DNA of 64,000 nucleotides from Hygrocybe punicea (GCA_963556145.1 OY744467.1:4836001-4900000); one strand, 5' to 3'; positions 1 to 12,343 are shown, counted from the stretch's first letter. Numbers and translations are program-made. Notes: a model not told the origin generated them from the letters alone.

Positions 1-234
1 GCAGAAATACTGACGGCATTCTTACCCCCTCCAATTTCCGAACAAGAAATTGATCATATTATCTGTGAGGCAATCGCGGAACAGCGGCAGCATGCAGATC
101 TGGATTCTCGCAAAAACATTGGTCGCGTACTTAAATCATTTTATGCCCGTGCCAACACCGCTGTTGTTGACTCAAGCCTGGTGAAGAGAAGAGCACAAGA
201 ATTGTGGTCCAGTTATAGTGCTGGCAAAATGTAA
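1..234 (+). CDS. AIM41: AIM41 / GatB-YqeY domain protein, 3' end
   Basis: Frame 1 is open from the window edge to TAA at 232-234, giving the last 77 residues. It reads as the C-terminal half of a YqeY domain: a Leu-Pro-Pro-Pro helix break, a Ser-Glu-Gln-Glu-Ile-Asp helix start, an Asp-Leu-Asp-Ser-Arg-Lys-Asn-Ile-Gly turn, then a closing helix with Ser-Leu-Val-Lys-Arg-Arg. YqeY proteins resemble the tail of GatB. The fungal version is the mitochondrial protein AIM41, of unsettled function. The start and any mitochondrial presequence lie outside the window. The stop is 60 bp from the stop of the convergent HRD1 gene, so the two share a very short 3' region. Confidence 0.8.
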   Translation, partial: AEILTAFLPPPISEQEIDHIICEAIAEQRQHADLDSRKNIGRVLKSFYARANTAVVDSSLVKRRAQELWSSYSAGKM

Positions 235-294
235 CGACCAAAAATTTTCATATTATTACAAGTGAGATGCTAGAATTGCAAGACACAAGTTATT

Positions 295-3200
295 TTAGAT
301 GGGAACACCTTCCTCAACGTGAGATTCAGCAGTTGATGAACCTTCCTCCTGTGCCTGTGAAAATGTCGACTGCACTTCAACGGTCTCTGTAATCTTATTA
401 TTCGCCGATCCATCGATAACTGTTGATTCCCTATCAGGCGCTTCCTCGTCAGCATTCATAGAGAGGCCGGCAGGAGAATGAGTTTCCGTAATGTCGGTGC
501 TGGTAAGAGTTTCCCGACTTTCTGGAAAGATCAAGGGATTCGAAGGTGATGGTGCTGTAGCAGCGGTAGACAAAGGGAGCACACTGCGCATCCGTAATAG
601 TTCATCAATACACCTAAATGTCGCACCAGAAACGCCTTCAAGCACCCTCAATCGTTCATCGATCGCTTCCCTTGTCAGGCTGTCCATCACGGCGAGCTGT
701 TCGTCTGTCAGAGTTGGAGGCAACTGAGATATGGGAGGTCGAAGCCCGTTCGTTCGGTATCGTCTGGGATCAGGAGCTGGCATCTGTGGGATAGGGGGTC
801 GTATCTGTGGTTGATGAACTCCTTGCTGAGTTTGCATCAATGGTGGTTGTGGTTGTGGTTGTGGTTGTGGGGTTGCACTTTGAGGTGAACTAGATAATGG
901 ACGCTGCCGTGTGTTAGGATCTTGGGGTTGTACTTGTGTGGCCTGAATGGAGTTGGCCGTTCGATAGTCATATAATGGAATGAGGGTTGGAACTTTGAGT
1001 CTCGAATCCAGAATATTAGCATTACCATTTGTAGCGACCGGGCCGAGGGGAGATGGGGGTGATGATAAGGAAGGCTCTTCCGCATGTTCTGCTGGGCGGT
1101 CTGGAATAGAGCTGGATCCTTCTCGGGATTCTGAATTTGGGCCGGACCCTGTGACGGTTCCACTGGTAGCTCGAGCCATCGCAGTGCTGTGCATTTGGTT
1201 GGTAGAGGTAGAATGCGCAGGGTTCTCCGCAGAGGTGCTTGTTGTAGGTAGAAATCGAGGACGATGCTCTGCATCCGAATCGGCATGCGTTGGTGTTGGC
1301 ACCGGTACTGGGGGTGGAGAAATAGGCGCTGCGGCTGCTGGTGCCGGTGCAGGATTTGCCGGTTGGGCTACATTCTCTGGGACAAACCATCGGCGATCCA
1401 TGCCCCACGGTTGCCACATCCCACCTGGACCTAGAAACACGCGTGCAGGTGGAAGGGGTTGGGTCTGTTGTGGTTGGACTTGCTGTGGATGGCGCGGAAC
1501 GTTGAATTGAATATGATATTGGACAACGATTCCTGGTGGTATTTGGCCAGCATTAGCGGCTAGATTCACAGGGTTTTGTTGATTATTGGCGTTAGCTCCC
1601 GGAATCTGGACAAATTGAGCCTGTGCAAATTGTCCCGGAACGATCGGAGGCTGGTTCGCGAGTCCAAATATCCGACCTAAGAGGCCAAGGGGATTGTTTG
1701 GGACTTGATGAGCAGGCTGAGCACCCGGAATTCCAAATAAATTTGGTTGTTGAGGAACGCCTCCAGGCTGGGCAGGGCCAGGCACGCCCACTGCAGGCGC
1801 TTGTTGACCCTGAGGATTAGTTTCCAATACTGTTCGACGGCTGCGATAAAAACAATGAGTTGCTGACACTTGACAAATTCGAACGCTTCAAAGCCAGACA
1901 AACCATGTTGGACAGCTTTGTTGGCGCTCTAACCATGATTTAAGACAATGGAAGTGGAAAATGTGACCACATGGAAGTTTCTTCGGAGTAGTGTTTGGAC
2001 CATCCAGGCCAGGGACAGGCGCTTGAGCTGGTTGATTTTGAGGGGTTTCAGGGTTGTCACGTAGTACCATTTCTTCGCGACAAATTATGCATGTGCGATC
2101 ACTCATTGCTGACATTTCTTCCGTCGTCGCGTTTGGATATCTTTGATCCATATTCCGGGTCGCTGTCTGATATCGATGTAGGGCGCGAAGGCGGGTGACG
2201 AATGAGCGAGCGGTAATATAAACATCGCGGATAATATTGAGCGGTAAACCGTAGAATGTTATGATCACTGTGAAAAAGACAAGATAGGTCGTCAATTTCA
2301 AGAAATCTAAGCATTCGCGGTTAATTATTTGAACAACAAAAAACAAGGGGTATTACCGGTTGCCAACTCGATGTAGAAAAACAACATGCTTTTATTCTCC
2401 CAGGGAGGTGCATTTTCACCTCCCCTCCTACCAGCTCGCCGAAGATCATAGATGGAGAGAAGGTATTTTGCGACAGTATTAAGGGCACTGGCCATCAAGA
2501 TGGCATACTGCGGTAAACATCAAATAGACGAGAGTTCCGTTTAAACAACGAACAAACAGCATGGTTTGATCGTCTCACCTCGCTCGCAAACAACACCATG
2601 CCACCCACACCATTAGTTAAAGTGTGTTCAGCGGCAATTAAAAACATCACGCAATCGATCGCCCACAAAAGTACAAACAGCACAGACATTCTGATATGGA
2701 AAAGAAGTGGAGGTCCGGGATAAGGCCGTTGATCCATCTGTAAGAAATGAATACGGAACAGAACAACAGTAGAAGAGCACTTGCCCATTCAATGCGATCC
2801 GACGCAAGCCAGTGGAAAGACTTTACGAAAAGTAGGAATCCGAACATGAGGGCGAAAGGAATGTCAAATTCATCTCGAAAGATTGTGAAGGCTAACAAAG
2901 ATTCTGTGACAAAGAACCACAGGCGATCGTAAAGACGCTTGGAAGAGAGGAAATGTCAAGAGTGTTAGACATTACTGCAGCAACAATACACAAACCTCGA
3001 TTTCGGGAGCTCGGAGGGGGCCAAAGAATATTTGTTGTGCAATATGACCAGATAGAAGTGCCAGCAGAAAGCCAAAGTTCACCAGGATCTAACATTGCGG
3101 TCCAGGCCTAATCAAAAGATGTGAATCAATGGTACCCACCAAAACGCTCCGATTACTCTTGGACAAATGAACCGTCACGGTGTAAAAATTGCTCTGGTGC

Positions 3201-3328
3201 TTGAGAGCGTTTGCAATGGCAGCGGAAACCGCCAGAGTCGAAAGGAGTGCATATAAAAGAATCCTGTGAGCATTCAGAGAGGCAACGAACTCCCGAGTTC
3301 GCTGACGGAAGATGTCGTTGACAGGCAT
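295..3328 (-). CDS. HRD1: HRD1/synoviolin ERAD ubiquitin ligase
   Basis: This is the ER-membrane RING E3 ligase of ERAD. Seven exons on the minus strand join in frame: 3328-3140, 3088-2996, 2937-2785, 2737-2579, 2507-2357, 2306-1904, 1840-295 (897 aa). Residues 1-270 are hydrophobic membrane segments with the conserved Leu-Tyr-Asp-Arg-Leu-Trp-Phe-Phe and Phe-Arg-Asp-Glu-Phe blocks. The RING-H2 spans about residues 321-383 (Cys-Ile-Ile-Cys ... Cys-Gly-His ... His-Phe-His-Cys ... Cys-Pro-Thr-Cys), with an unusually long loop of some 30 residues after the first Cys pair. The last 500 residues are low-complexity Pro/Gln/Asn-rich. The start is the first ATG before the first membrane segment; another in-frame ATG lies at 3394. 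The third intron has a GC donor. The gene is divergent from the amidohydrolase, with 512 bp between the starts. Confidence 0.9.
2738..2784 (-). other. GC-AG intron in HRD1
   Basis: The conserved junction Ile-Glu-Trp / Met-Asp-Gln is recovered only if the intron starts GCAAGT and ends TTACAG (47 bp). The nearby GT would shift the frame. GCAAGT is the usual extended consensus for the rare GC donor class. Confidence 0.8.
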
Positions 3329-3840
3329 AACCACTTCGACTGGAATTGTTCGGGCACTCGGAGTCGGTGGCACTGAGAGTGGCAACGTGTACATAACATA
3401 ATCCACGTGAATGAATTATTCTGCCCGCGGCCATGGGGAGTCCTCGCTCAGATCTTGAATCGTAGGCAGTGCGTTGTTTGAACTTATCTGATGTTCATTT
3501 CTGATCCATCGGGAACCCATTGGGCGTCTAGCAATATAATGGAACCAATTTACCGACAATGTGGACGCATCGTGTTTGCGCTAAGATTCAGGCGCTCAAT
3601 GCCATGTCGTTGAAAAATAACACAACTAAGCGCTTGTCATGTTTAACTATTACTCCTGAATGCTGTTCGTTCATGATCCGACACACGCCTTTTCTAGGTC
3701 TTCCTAACGAGCCTGAGAAAATAGCTGACACTGGGATACAAAAGCTGTGTGGATTTGTCAAGTCTTTCACTTCGCTGTCCGGTAGGTCCCTCCCTGAACC
3801 GTTAAGATATCGAACCAATGACGATATTTGCAGTACTGTG

Positions 3841-6485
3841 ATGTCTGTTCTACGTCAACGCCCTGTCTCAGAACCCAAGTTGATGGGGTCCCAGGAAAAG
3901 GATGAAACGCAAATCAACGGTCAGGTATCTGCTCCAACCTCTCAAGTGCATTCAAGGGTCAGGAGACGCTGGTATGCCCTTCTTGGCGCTGTAGCAGTAT
4001 CTGCGTTTGTATGGTTGTACAAACCGACTCCGTTTCTGCCGTTGCATGGCTATGCGGTTTGTTCTCGTGACGGTTCTTGGATTTATACCGTCGACGAAAT
4101 GAACTCTCGAACGCAATGCCTAGTCGTGCACGGCGCATACATTGTCGATACAGGCACTCTGGGTATACAAGAATGATCTCTGATGTCATCGTGGCTAATG
4201 TTGCCATTCCAGATGAGGTTATCACACGATGGGAGCCTGCACTGGCAGTTCAAGGGACGAGCCAAGGAGAGGACCCTAGACCTGGTTTGATGGTCCATTA
4301 TATTCAACCTGGATCTATCGTTCTCCCAGGTCTAAGTGGTTCGTCGGTTTCTTATCACCGAAGCCGACGTATCCTCAGCGAAATCTCTAGACTCTCATGG
4401 CCATATTCTGGAATACGGTGCCAGTCGGCTAATCCCTCTTGACGCTGCCAAGAATATCAATGGTATGAGTTTGTGGGGAATCTTTGCATACTGCACGTTT
4501 ACAACTTACTAGATGCTGTCTTGTCTGTGCGGAATTACATACTCACAAATCCCGATGTTTACAGAGAAACGTCTAAATTTGTGGAGGGTTGGGGTTGGGA
4601 CCACACATCTTGGCCGATGCAAGAATGGCCAACTGCCGTTTGTGCTCTATTCTTGCAGGATGTTCACCCTTAAGACCTTCCGCTTTGTAGGCAGCTTTAG
4701 ACTCCGATCCTGTGATCCAAGGACGCCCGATTGTGCTCCACGCCAAAGATGGCCATGCGATCTGGGTTTCTCCGAAGGCGCTAGAATTAAGCTTACCATT
4801 TCCTGATACTGTTGACGGTGGAGTTATTGTACGTGATACTGCTGGCAGTCCAACTGGTGCGTAGTTACCTTATTACCGTTACGGAACCTGAGGTCGCTGC
4901 CGTCAACAGGTGTCTTCCTGGATAATGCTCAAGACTTGATAAAAAAACCTCCTTCGACTGACGAAGACCTTATGAAACTATTCAATAGGACAACTCAAGA
5001 TGCCCTTTCCTTAGGTTTAACGTCCCTCCATGACGCAGGACTCGATCCGATGTCTCTGAATTTTTTTAAAAGGTTACTCCCTCGTTTTTCGGCCAATCTA
5101 AAGTTGACGTTGACTCAGACAAGCTAAGAACGGCAATTTACCGGTACGTGAAAATCGATCGTCAATTCAGTATATTTAGCTGCTTCACAGATTCGACTCT
5201 ATGGCATGACATACTTCGACGAGAATGCGGAATATTGGGGGAATCGAACAATGCCGTTAATTGGAGCTGGGAATGGTAGGCTGACTGCGCGCAGCGTCAA
5301 AATATTCGCAGACGGTCTGTGTCTTCGCACTAGACGCCTATATGTAGCCATAACCAGTTTTTCTGCAGGGGCACTTAGGACCGGCGGCGCTGCGGTACCA
5401 TTTGTGTCTGGATTGTTTGTTCTCTCCTGACAACGAATTTGTAGTTATACGAGCCATATCACGACAACCCAGGAACCACCGGATCCATGCGCTTGTCGTC
5501 TGAAGTCCTGAACACAGTGGTACCCCTGTTCCTTCGTGACGGGTGGCAAGTGGTAAACAAGTCACATAAATCTTAATTTTTGACCGTGATACGAGTTGTT
5601 TCAGAACGTCCACGCCATCGGCGATCGTGCCAATGGCATGGTACTTGACGCGTTTGAAGCAGCGTTGGAGGGTGTCAATGTGACTTTGTTGAGGCCACGT
5701 TTGGAGCATGCTCAGTTCCTGACGGAAGCTGATATGATACGCATCGGAAAGCTTGGCGGTGCGAGATCGAAGATTTCTGTTGTCCTTCTCGTCTAAATTA
5801 ATGGCGTGTTTCCTAGTGATCGCAAGTATCCAACCCACCCATGCGTGCGTTATTCTCAAACTACTGAAACACTTTGAAAATCCACATATTATGCAATTAT
5901 AGCACAAGTGATATGTTATTTGCTCAGGATAGACTGGTGAGTCCAATATAACCCTGATTAGCATATAATCCCAACTCCTTCCAAGGGACCCGAAAGGGTC
6001 AAGACACTTTATGCATTCCGCTCCCTTATCAATAGCGGGGCTAGAATCACTTTAGGCTCGGACTTCCCTGTTGAAGATATGAATCCCTTGTCCGGATTTT
6101 ACGCTGCCATTACCAGATTATCGCCGCTGGGAGACTCGCCTCACGGACCAGGCGGCTGGTAAGATCTTAACAACGTCGACTCTCTTAAGATGCTGGACCT
6201 CTCTTTAGGTTTCCGGAGCAATGCCTGACTCGAGAGGAAGCACTGAGAGGTACTGTCTTCTCTGTTCGGTGGCGTTGGAACTGCCTTTACCTTTCATTAG
6301 GGATGACTATTGACCCTGCTTACGCGTCATTCTCGGAATCAACACTTGGCTCTCTGGTGCCCGGGAAACGTGCCGATTTTGTGATCTTGTCGCAAGATAT
6401 CATGTCTGTTCCAGCGAGCAAGATCCTTGACACCAAAGTCATTGCTACAGTTATTGACGGAATCCCTGTATTTGGTCACATGTGA
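3841..6485 (+). CDS. YtcJ-like metal-dependent amidohydrolase
   Basis: Sixteen exons join without a frame break into 623 aa: 3841-4162, 4213-4338, 4391-4462, 4513-4637, 4691-4856, 4910-5072, 5119-5143, 5191-5314, 5369-5394, 5445-5552, 5605-5758, 5817-5844, 5903-5936, 5986-6158, 6209-6249, 6301-6485. The N-terminus has one hydrophobic anchor (about residues 45-62) after a basic stretch, so the enzyme is probably membrane-tethered or secreted. The metal-binding Ser-His-Gly-His motif sits at the exon 2/3 junction. His-Ala-Ile-Gly-Asp (exon 11), Glu-His-Ala-Gln and Gly-Ser-Asp-Phe-Pro-Val-Glu-Asp are the other hallmarks of the YtcJ/amidohydrolase-3 family. The substrate is unknown; relatives hydrolyse amides or formamides. 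Exons 7, 9, 12 and 13 are only 25-34 bp, so automatic predictors may skip them. Confidence 0.88.
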
Positions 6486-7255
6486 CGCCATACCGTCGTA
6501 TTGTCCGCAACAATGTAAGTTGAAAGGTTTGGATATGTTTCGACACACCCCAACATTTCAATGTACGTTGTTGCGGATGCATACAAGTGTGGCTCTTTTT
6601 ATTCTTTTGTCTCCTTTTCCTTCTTTTTCCCTTTTTCTGCTTGCAGGTGCCAGTGGTTTCTCTTGACGGCGGGATTGTTGAGGTCAAACGCGCTACTGCG
6701 TGACAGGGAATTTTGGTCCACCTATTCCTTCATTGAGCGTTCTCACTGTTTTTTCAATGAATTTGTTTTTCTACTATGATCTTAACTGAGGTTTCAGCCA
6801 CATCATGTGACTTCGAGATAAGGTCATATTTCTCACTTGTGCTGGAGATCCAGGAAACATTTATTTCCAAATCGGGAATGGCTCCAGCGGCTCAAGCCGC
6901 TCGAGCCATGAGCGAGCCGTAAGCTCATTAAGCGAAGCTACTACAAGCCATGAGCCGTTTCTACGGCTCGGCTCAGCTTACATACGGCTCGGCTCGAGCG
7001 GCTCGCGGCTTACGAGCCGAGCCGTGGCAACACGACAATATTAACAATACAACACTACTACTCTACTACATATGTACCGTGACCAAAGGAATGAGGGAAT
7101 ATTCGCATGTCTATTGTCCTAGAATCATCACAAAATAACATAGCTATCGACGGCTGAAATCGTGGTTCTATATGTTCGACCTGAGTCACCATACAGATAC
7201 TAGTATACTCCTAGCAGTTACTAGTACTGTTTGAACGACATATATTAACAAGAGT
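6486..7255. other. Intergenic region with a GGCTCG-rich repeat
   Basis: No gene seen. 6486-6870 is the 3' flank of the amidohydrolase, with a T-rich tract at 6596-6640. 6876-7035 is a dense run of GGCTC/GAGCC words in both orientations, described separately. Confidence 0.6.
6876..7035. repeat. Degenerate GGCTC/GAGCC low-complexity repeat
   Basis: About 160 bp made of GGCTC, CGAGC and GAGCCG words in both orientations, ending in GCCGTGGCAACACG. The ending GGCAACAC matches the right ends of the two MITEs at 28.2 and 32.7 kb, so this may be a remnant of a related element built on a different core word. No clear left terminus or target duplication was found. Confidence 0.5.
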
Positions 7256-7898
7256 CTATACAGCAGACGTTCGGGAGCCTGCTAAGCGATCCGCTACCTA
7301 AAATGAAAGCAGTCAATATAGCGTATCGCCAGGGGTTTAATATCGAACTCACGTCTCGGACATATGGCAACGTCAGGAAAGTGCCAACGAATGGTATTTG
7401 TCTGAGAAAGGTCAGAATCACTGGGAAAAAGTCGCTGCAGGAACGTGGGATGAGTATACGAAACTTGGGATCTGAAAGTATAACGCACCCGAACAAGTTC
7501 AAGAAACCGAATGTTTCCACAATGACTCCTATGAACGGCCACCTGCAGAAGACAAGAATGATTCCTCCCAGAAAGCACACAGTCCCTCTGATCTTTTGTT
7601 TTCGTGCGAAGAAGTAGAACGTTTTCTTGGGTCCGATGATCAAGGTCAGACCTGATAGGAACAACACCTGAACATACACAAGTTAACTATGCTCGAACGT
7701 AAAAGAAGAATAAAGGCAGTACGTTTCCGAGCGCGAGAAGGGCACCGTCAAAAAGGAGAATGACGCCCAGTATCATGAATAAAGCCCCGAAGGACGTGAG
7801 TGCTACTCCAATTTCTGTGCAGCAGACATCGTGGTCAGAAAAGTCGGGTTTCAGTTCTCATAGTGGTTTTGCTGACTTTGAGCATCTGACAGCCACAT
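7256..7898 (-). CDS. GOT1: GOT1 vesicle-transport protein
   Basis: Five exons (7898-7877, 7814-7723, 7667-7489, 7434-7353, 7297-7256) give 138 aa, the length typical of GOT1. GOT1 is a small tetraspan protein of ER-to-Golgi traffic. Visible features are the Ser-Asp-Ala-Gln-Lys-Ile-Gly start, four hydrophobic segments, the Phe-Phe-Ala-Arg-Lys-Gln-Lys-Ile-Arg-Gly loop, Arg-Trp-Pro-Phe-Ile-Gly, Arg-Gln-Ile-Pro-Phe-Val-Gly and the C-terminal Val-Ala-Asp-Arg-Leu-Ala-Gly. Exon 1 is only 22 coding bases. The ATG was chosen because it gives the conserved N-terminus with no earlier in-frame Met needed. Confidence 0.93.
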
Positions 7899-8214
7899 CG
7901 TGTATGCGCGTTATTATGCGGTTCACCGTTCAGTAACGTTCAGTTCTGTTTGATGAGCATAAGGGCTGAAAGAGCGTGACGTGACGTTGACGTGTTCCGG
8001 AGTACGGCAACGAGTTCTTAGGGATTTTACATTCATAAACCACAGGGCATCAGACCAAAATATGATGCGGGGAAATTCCCGTCGTATTGTCAAAGTTTAC
8101 GAGAATATGCTGAAAATTTGACCGGAATCCAGCTCCCGTCAACTTCCCGTACCTTTATCCAAATCCAATGCAAATATGACCGCAATGCGACGGAAAATAT
8201 GACGGAAATTTGCT
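7899..8214. other. Intergenic, no gene seen
   Basis: Contains the GOT1 upstream region. 8050-8214 is AT-rich and rich in ATATGACNG and CCGTC words. It ends at the target duplication of the integrase-type transposon. Confidence 0.5.
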
Positions 8215-8574
8215 ACCGTTTATGGCGTTTCACATGAACTTTTATTATTCCCACGATACCCGCAGTACCCGCAGTTCGCGCGAGATGCTCAGGCATCCCG
8301 CAGGATGCACAAGCACAAGTCAGTAGCTGCAGCGTTTCTCAGATTTCTCAGACCAGCAGACGTATAGAATGTGTACTATTAAAATTTTCGTGTAGCTACT
8401 CTAGAACGAGAGGGTATATGAAAGGAATGTTTTACTATTTAATGATGATAGAATATAAATGAAAAAGCTTCTAGGAAATAAAGGGGTGCGTCGGAAGAAG
8501 AGATGGAATAGTAGAATGAATGAATGGATTGCATAAACGAGTGTCCTATAAGAAGTCTAATCTGTGGTGCACGC

Positions 8575-10214
8575 TCAGAATTTGATGGAAATGTGACGGA
8601 ATTTGTAGTCGGGTGACCAGGGATTGACAACAGGATCTCCAGGAAAGATGTCACGGTAGATGGAATTGTTGCCCATTCGGAGGCTTGCTTCTTCGCTGGG
8701 TGGGACAAATTGTGGGACATGGGAGACGGGCTGGCGAGGTTTTTGAACTGCAGCTGCTGGTACCATTGCTGAGTGCTTGGCTGGGCCCAGGCCAGTTGCT
8801 TGTGTGAATCGAGAGACAGGAGGGGCATGTGAAATGGCCGAGACGTCGACCTCAGTATCAGAGGCAATAAACACTGTCGAATTCTCATCAGGAATCATTC
8901 CAGATAACATAAGAGGAAGACATACAGGCAGTTGTCGAGGTCCCAACTGTGCTATCTGTATTCGTCACTGTTGCTGAAGCTTCAAAGCCTGTCCGAGTCA
9001 GCCCATTGTTAGCAATATTGATATGAAAAAAGGAGGTGACGAAACCTGTATTGAGCTTCCTTTTGACATGCCGGATAGGCCTCTGGCCAACAGTGTCCTC
9101 AGACTCTGAATTAGAGTCCTCGCGTTGCCGCTTTGAAGATATGTGAACTTTGAAGGAAAACAATAGCGTGAGCATTTTGGAGTGGGCATGTGATATCATT
9201 CACCCTTGCCCTTCGCGATCGTTGCGTTCGCCTCATCTCCATCACTATCTGCCTCAGAGTCCATGCTGCTGCAACCTTCAGCCCACGAATTGTACACTTC
9301 CTCAGGTACAGTCACCCGCAGGGCTAGGATAACATTTTGAAATTGTCACCAGGATAGAATATAAGTTTCTCACCAACGAAAATTTTGGAATCCTCAGGCC
9401 CACATTTATCCCTTCCTTTGTACCGTAGTAGGTCTTTCCCTGAGGCCTGCTTAGCAACAACTGACAACGTCTTATTCTCCTTGAACAGTAAAACCCATGT
9501 TGACTTGGGCCCACGAGTTCGAGTAGAGGTTGGAATACTATCGACATACTGGAAAGGAATTGGCAGAAGATTTCGGAGGAAAGAGTCCACCTCTTCGTGA
9601 GTCCAGCTTGGATTAAATACAATATCCTCATCGTAGTCGCCTGAAACTTTAGCACAGCCTCGGGCCTCCAACCTAGACATTTCAGGCTTTCCCGGAGCTT
9701 TGCTTCGTTTTAATTCACCAGCGGCCTAGTGAAAGGTTAAGTGTCCCTCCAGATCACATCAAACAGTACTAACATTAAGACCACAGACAAGCACTACAAC
9801 CGAGGCGACTTTAACCCATTTGCTAGTGCCCGACTTTGAAGTCTTCGAGATATCTTTTTCTTTCCCCTGAAACTTTGTTAGATCATTATGAGGTAAATGT
9901 TGACACTTTACCTTTGAACCTGACACGCTTCTAGAAGATGAACCAGATGTCTTACGAAAACCCTTCAAGACCTCGGAACGAGCCTCAGATGCAGTAGACT
10001 TCGGTTCTTCTTGAGTAATCTTTTTGAAAATGTCACGAACTGATTCCGGCTTTGTAGGACCATCGACAAGAGCCTCGTGGTCTGGATGCTTACTCCTGCC
10101 ATGCCGACACTCTGCACAGCGTTCAAGCTGTCCAGGTTCTGGATTGACAGGTAGTGAGAAGGCCTCACACTCGCATTGAACCCCATCTGTCCCTCCGCGG
10201 CAGTATACCAACAT
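8575..10214 (-). CDS. Cys-rich accessory protein of the integrase transposon
   Basis: Multi-exon minus-strand gene. The N-terminal exon (from about 10214) has a compact Cys/His pattern: Cys-Arg-Gly-Gly ... Cys-Glu-Cys ... Cys-Ala-Glu-Cys-Arg-His-Gly-Arg-Ser-Lys-His. A Ser/Lys-rich region follows. A middle exon (9680-9324) is a globular block with Trp-Thr-His-Glu-Glu-Val-Asp and Pro-Lys-Ser-Thr-Trp-Val-Leu-Leu. An acidic/basic linker (9199-8998) follows, then a C-terminal exon ending at 8575 with Asn-Pro-Trp-Ser-Pro-Asp-Tyr. I recognise the combination as one recurring beside integrase-core proteins in Agaricomycetes; its function is unknown. Exon edges were not all resolved. The start is tentative. 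Confidence 0.6.
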
Positions 10215-10297
10215 TAGGCAAAAAGACAACTCGAGAGTGATGGTGAGTATAAATTTTCAACCCTGTCACGTTTCACATTGCTAATAGATTTTTAAAG

Positions 10298-12343
10298 CTA
10301 CGAATTTTCAAAATGTAAAAGTATGTCTAGCGCTTGTACCCAAAGTTTTGCTCGCTGCCACCATGCAGCGTCTGATAGATCCACTTGTATACCCTTTTTA
10401 CTCCTTCTCCCTATCTTAATTACTTCAAATAGAGGGTACTCGTCATCTTCCCACTCAGTTTGAAGCAAGCCATATCCTGTCGGTATGATGTCTCGATCAA
10501 TAACCTCAGCAAGGATTTGACGGAACTGGTTTTCTTGTGCACCATCCTGGAATGGGCATCGGTGCAGAGGGGGATCCACAGCATCGTGTCGGACATTTAG
10601 TCGTTGATGATCTGCAATGCGCTCAGCAAGGTCCACAGGAGAATGGGCTTCACTGTCTGAGTCAGAATCATCAGACTCATTGTCTGAGTGTCCAGCACCA
10701 GTTTGGCCCTCCTGAGTTGGCCGTGGCCGTCCATGCACACCATAGTACCGATTGATTGTGTCGGGGTGGATGCTTTCACATTCATCGTGGTGGATACCGA
10801 GTTGTGTTTGTCCTAAAAAACGAAGATCCTGTGATGTATTTGTGAGGCACCCACATGTGCGTATAAAAGTGAAGAACGCACATTGGGGCTCTTATCATTA
10901 GTACGTGGTCCGGAGATTGGGTGAGAATTCCATTCTATTTGAAATTGCTTGCATTCTTTGTTGATTGCATCGAGAAAAAGAACGTGCAAGAGCCAGAGAT
11001 GGCTAGGTTTGTGGACATCAAGATAGTGGATCCTCTCCAAACGACTGAAGAAAGCCCTCCAAAAGCGAGCAAATTGAGTCCCGACTTCAACCCAGAGCCG
11101 CTCAATACGTGTGTTACGGGTGGATCTGCTTAAAGTGAGTCTATTCTTGACCGGCAGGAATGGGAATGAACACTCACGAACCCCACATGAACGACGCACA
11201 ATTTGGGCCCTTATACATGACCATATATATTGCTACTTCCATATTCTCACCACCACGATCTCCACGCATACGAGAAGGCATTCCATATGCCTTTACGGCC
11301 TCCAAGAAGACGTCTAATACTGTTGCAGCCTGATTATTGGCACTGGCCCGAAGTGCAGTGACCTACTACACCATCTGATTAGTAGTTCCACATCAAAATC
11401 AGGACACGAACCGTATGATCAAACCCATCCACTATCCCATGGATAACAATGCCCCACCGAATCAGTTTGTGGTGTCCATCAACGTGCCAAAGTGAGTTTG
11501 GTCGCTCAACGTGGTATTCTTTCCTTTTGATAACCTTTCGATCTCTCAAACGACTACCCACAGCATCAACCCGCCTTAATGAAAGCATTACACGACGGCG
11601 CTGAACTCGAAAGCCATGAGAACGAAGGAAACCAACAGCATAGCGCAGCCCAGAATCTGGTTTCCGGTGTTTGAAGATTTTGATGAGAATGTCGAGGTCA
11701 TGATTGGATAACGCTGAGTACTCCCGTACAACACCATGTTCTTTCATATAGCGATACAATGTCGTCCGGTGGACTCCTAGTGTGTCTGCAAGCTCCGATA
11801 GCTTGATTTGGCGCTGATTTGTGGTTGCTTCGCGAAGGTACGCTAAGTTGATATTCTTTTGAGGACGTCCAGGACGCCCTGTTTGTTCTATGGTTACAGG
11901 TTTTGGAATAGCAAATTTTGTGCCATCGCTAGTAAATGGAATCAGTGAACTACCAGTGCGCTCAAAGGCTGATGATAGGGCACATACGTTTGTCGAGCTT
12001 CCTCCTTGTATGATTGCAGGCCCAGTGCTGCCCACCCAAGGACCATTGCACAGGTATGAAGCCACTCAACAGGTAATTGACCTGCTATTGACCCTCCTTC
12101 AGTTTCCAATGCTTCTAACAGTGGAAGAGCATCCGATGAGATTGCGTTTATGTGGAATGCAATTTGGGAACTTTCGCAATCATCCTGATTGAGTACTCGA
12201 ACAGCGTGGTTATAGACATTGCTGATTATTTCATGGGCTGAAAGGTATTTTGAAGGCCATCCCTGACCAGTTCGTGGAGGGAGGGGAGGGAAAGTGGACG
12301 GTAGATTTTGCTCACGCCAGGTAGACATCAACTTGCAGGTCAC
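10298..12343 (-). CDS. Integrase-core (rve-like) transposase
   Basis: Several minus-strand exons. An N-terminal helical region (12343-11960) is followed by a helix-turn-helix block (Gly-Arg-Pro-Gly-Arg-Pro, then Leu-Gly-Val-His-Arg-Thr-Thr-Leu-Tyr-Arg-Tyr-Met). The catalytic core follows, with candidate residues Asp in Trp-His-Val-Asp-Gly (near 11,480), Asp in Gly-Asp-Arg-Gly-Gly-Glu-Asn (near 11,250) and Glu in Arg-Ile-Glu-Arg-Leu-Trp (near 11,100). The C-terminus (10738-10298) has an acidic Asp/Ser run and Glu-Trp-Glu-Asp-Asp-Glu-Tyr-Pro. Introns at about 11.39-11.35 kb and 11.18-11.13 kb splice in frame. Near 11,960-12,000 the frame changes without an intron of normal length, so this copy may be frameshifted. 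It is the likely mobilising enzyme of the TIR element. Confidence 0.75.
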
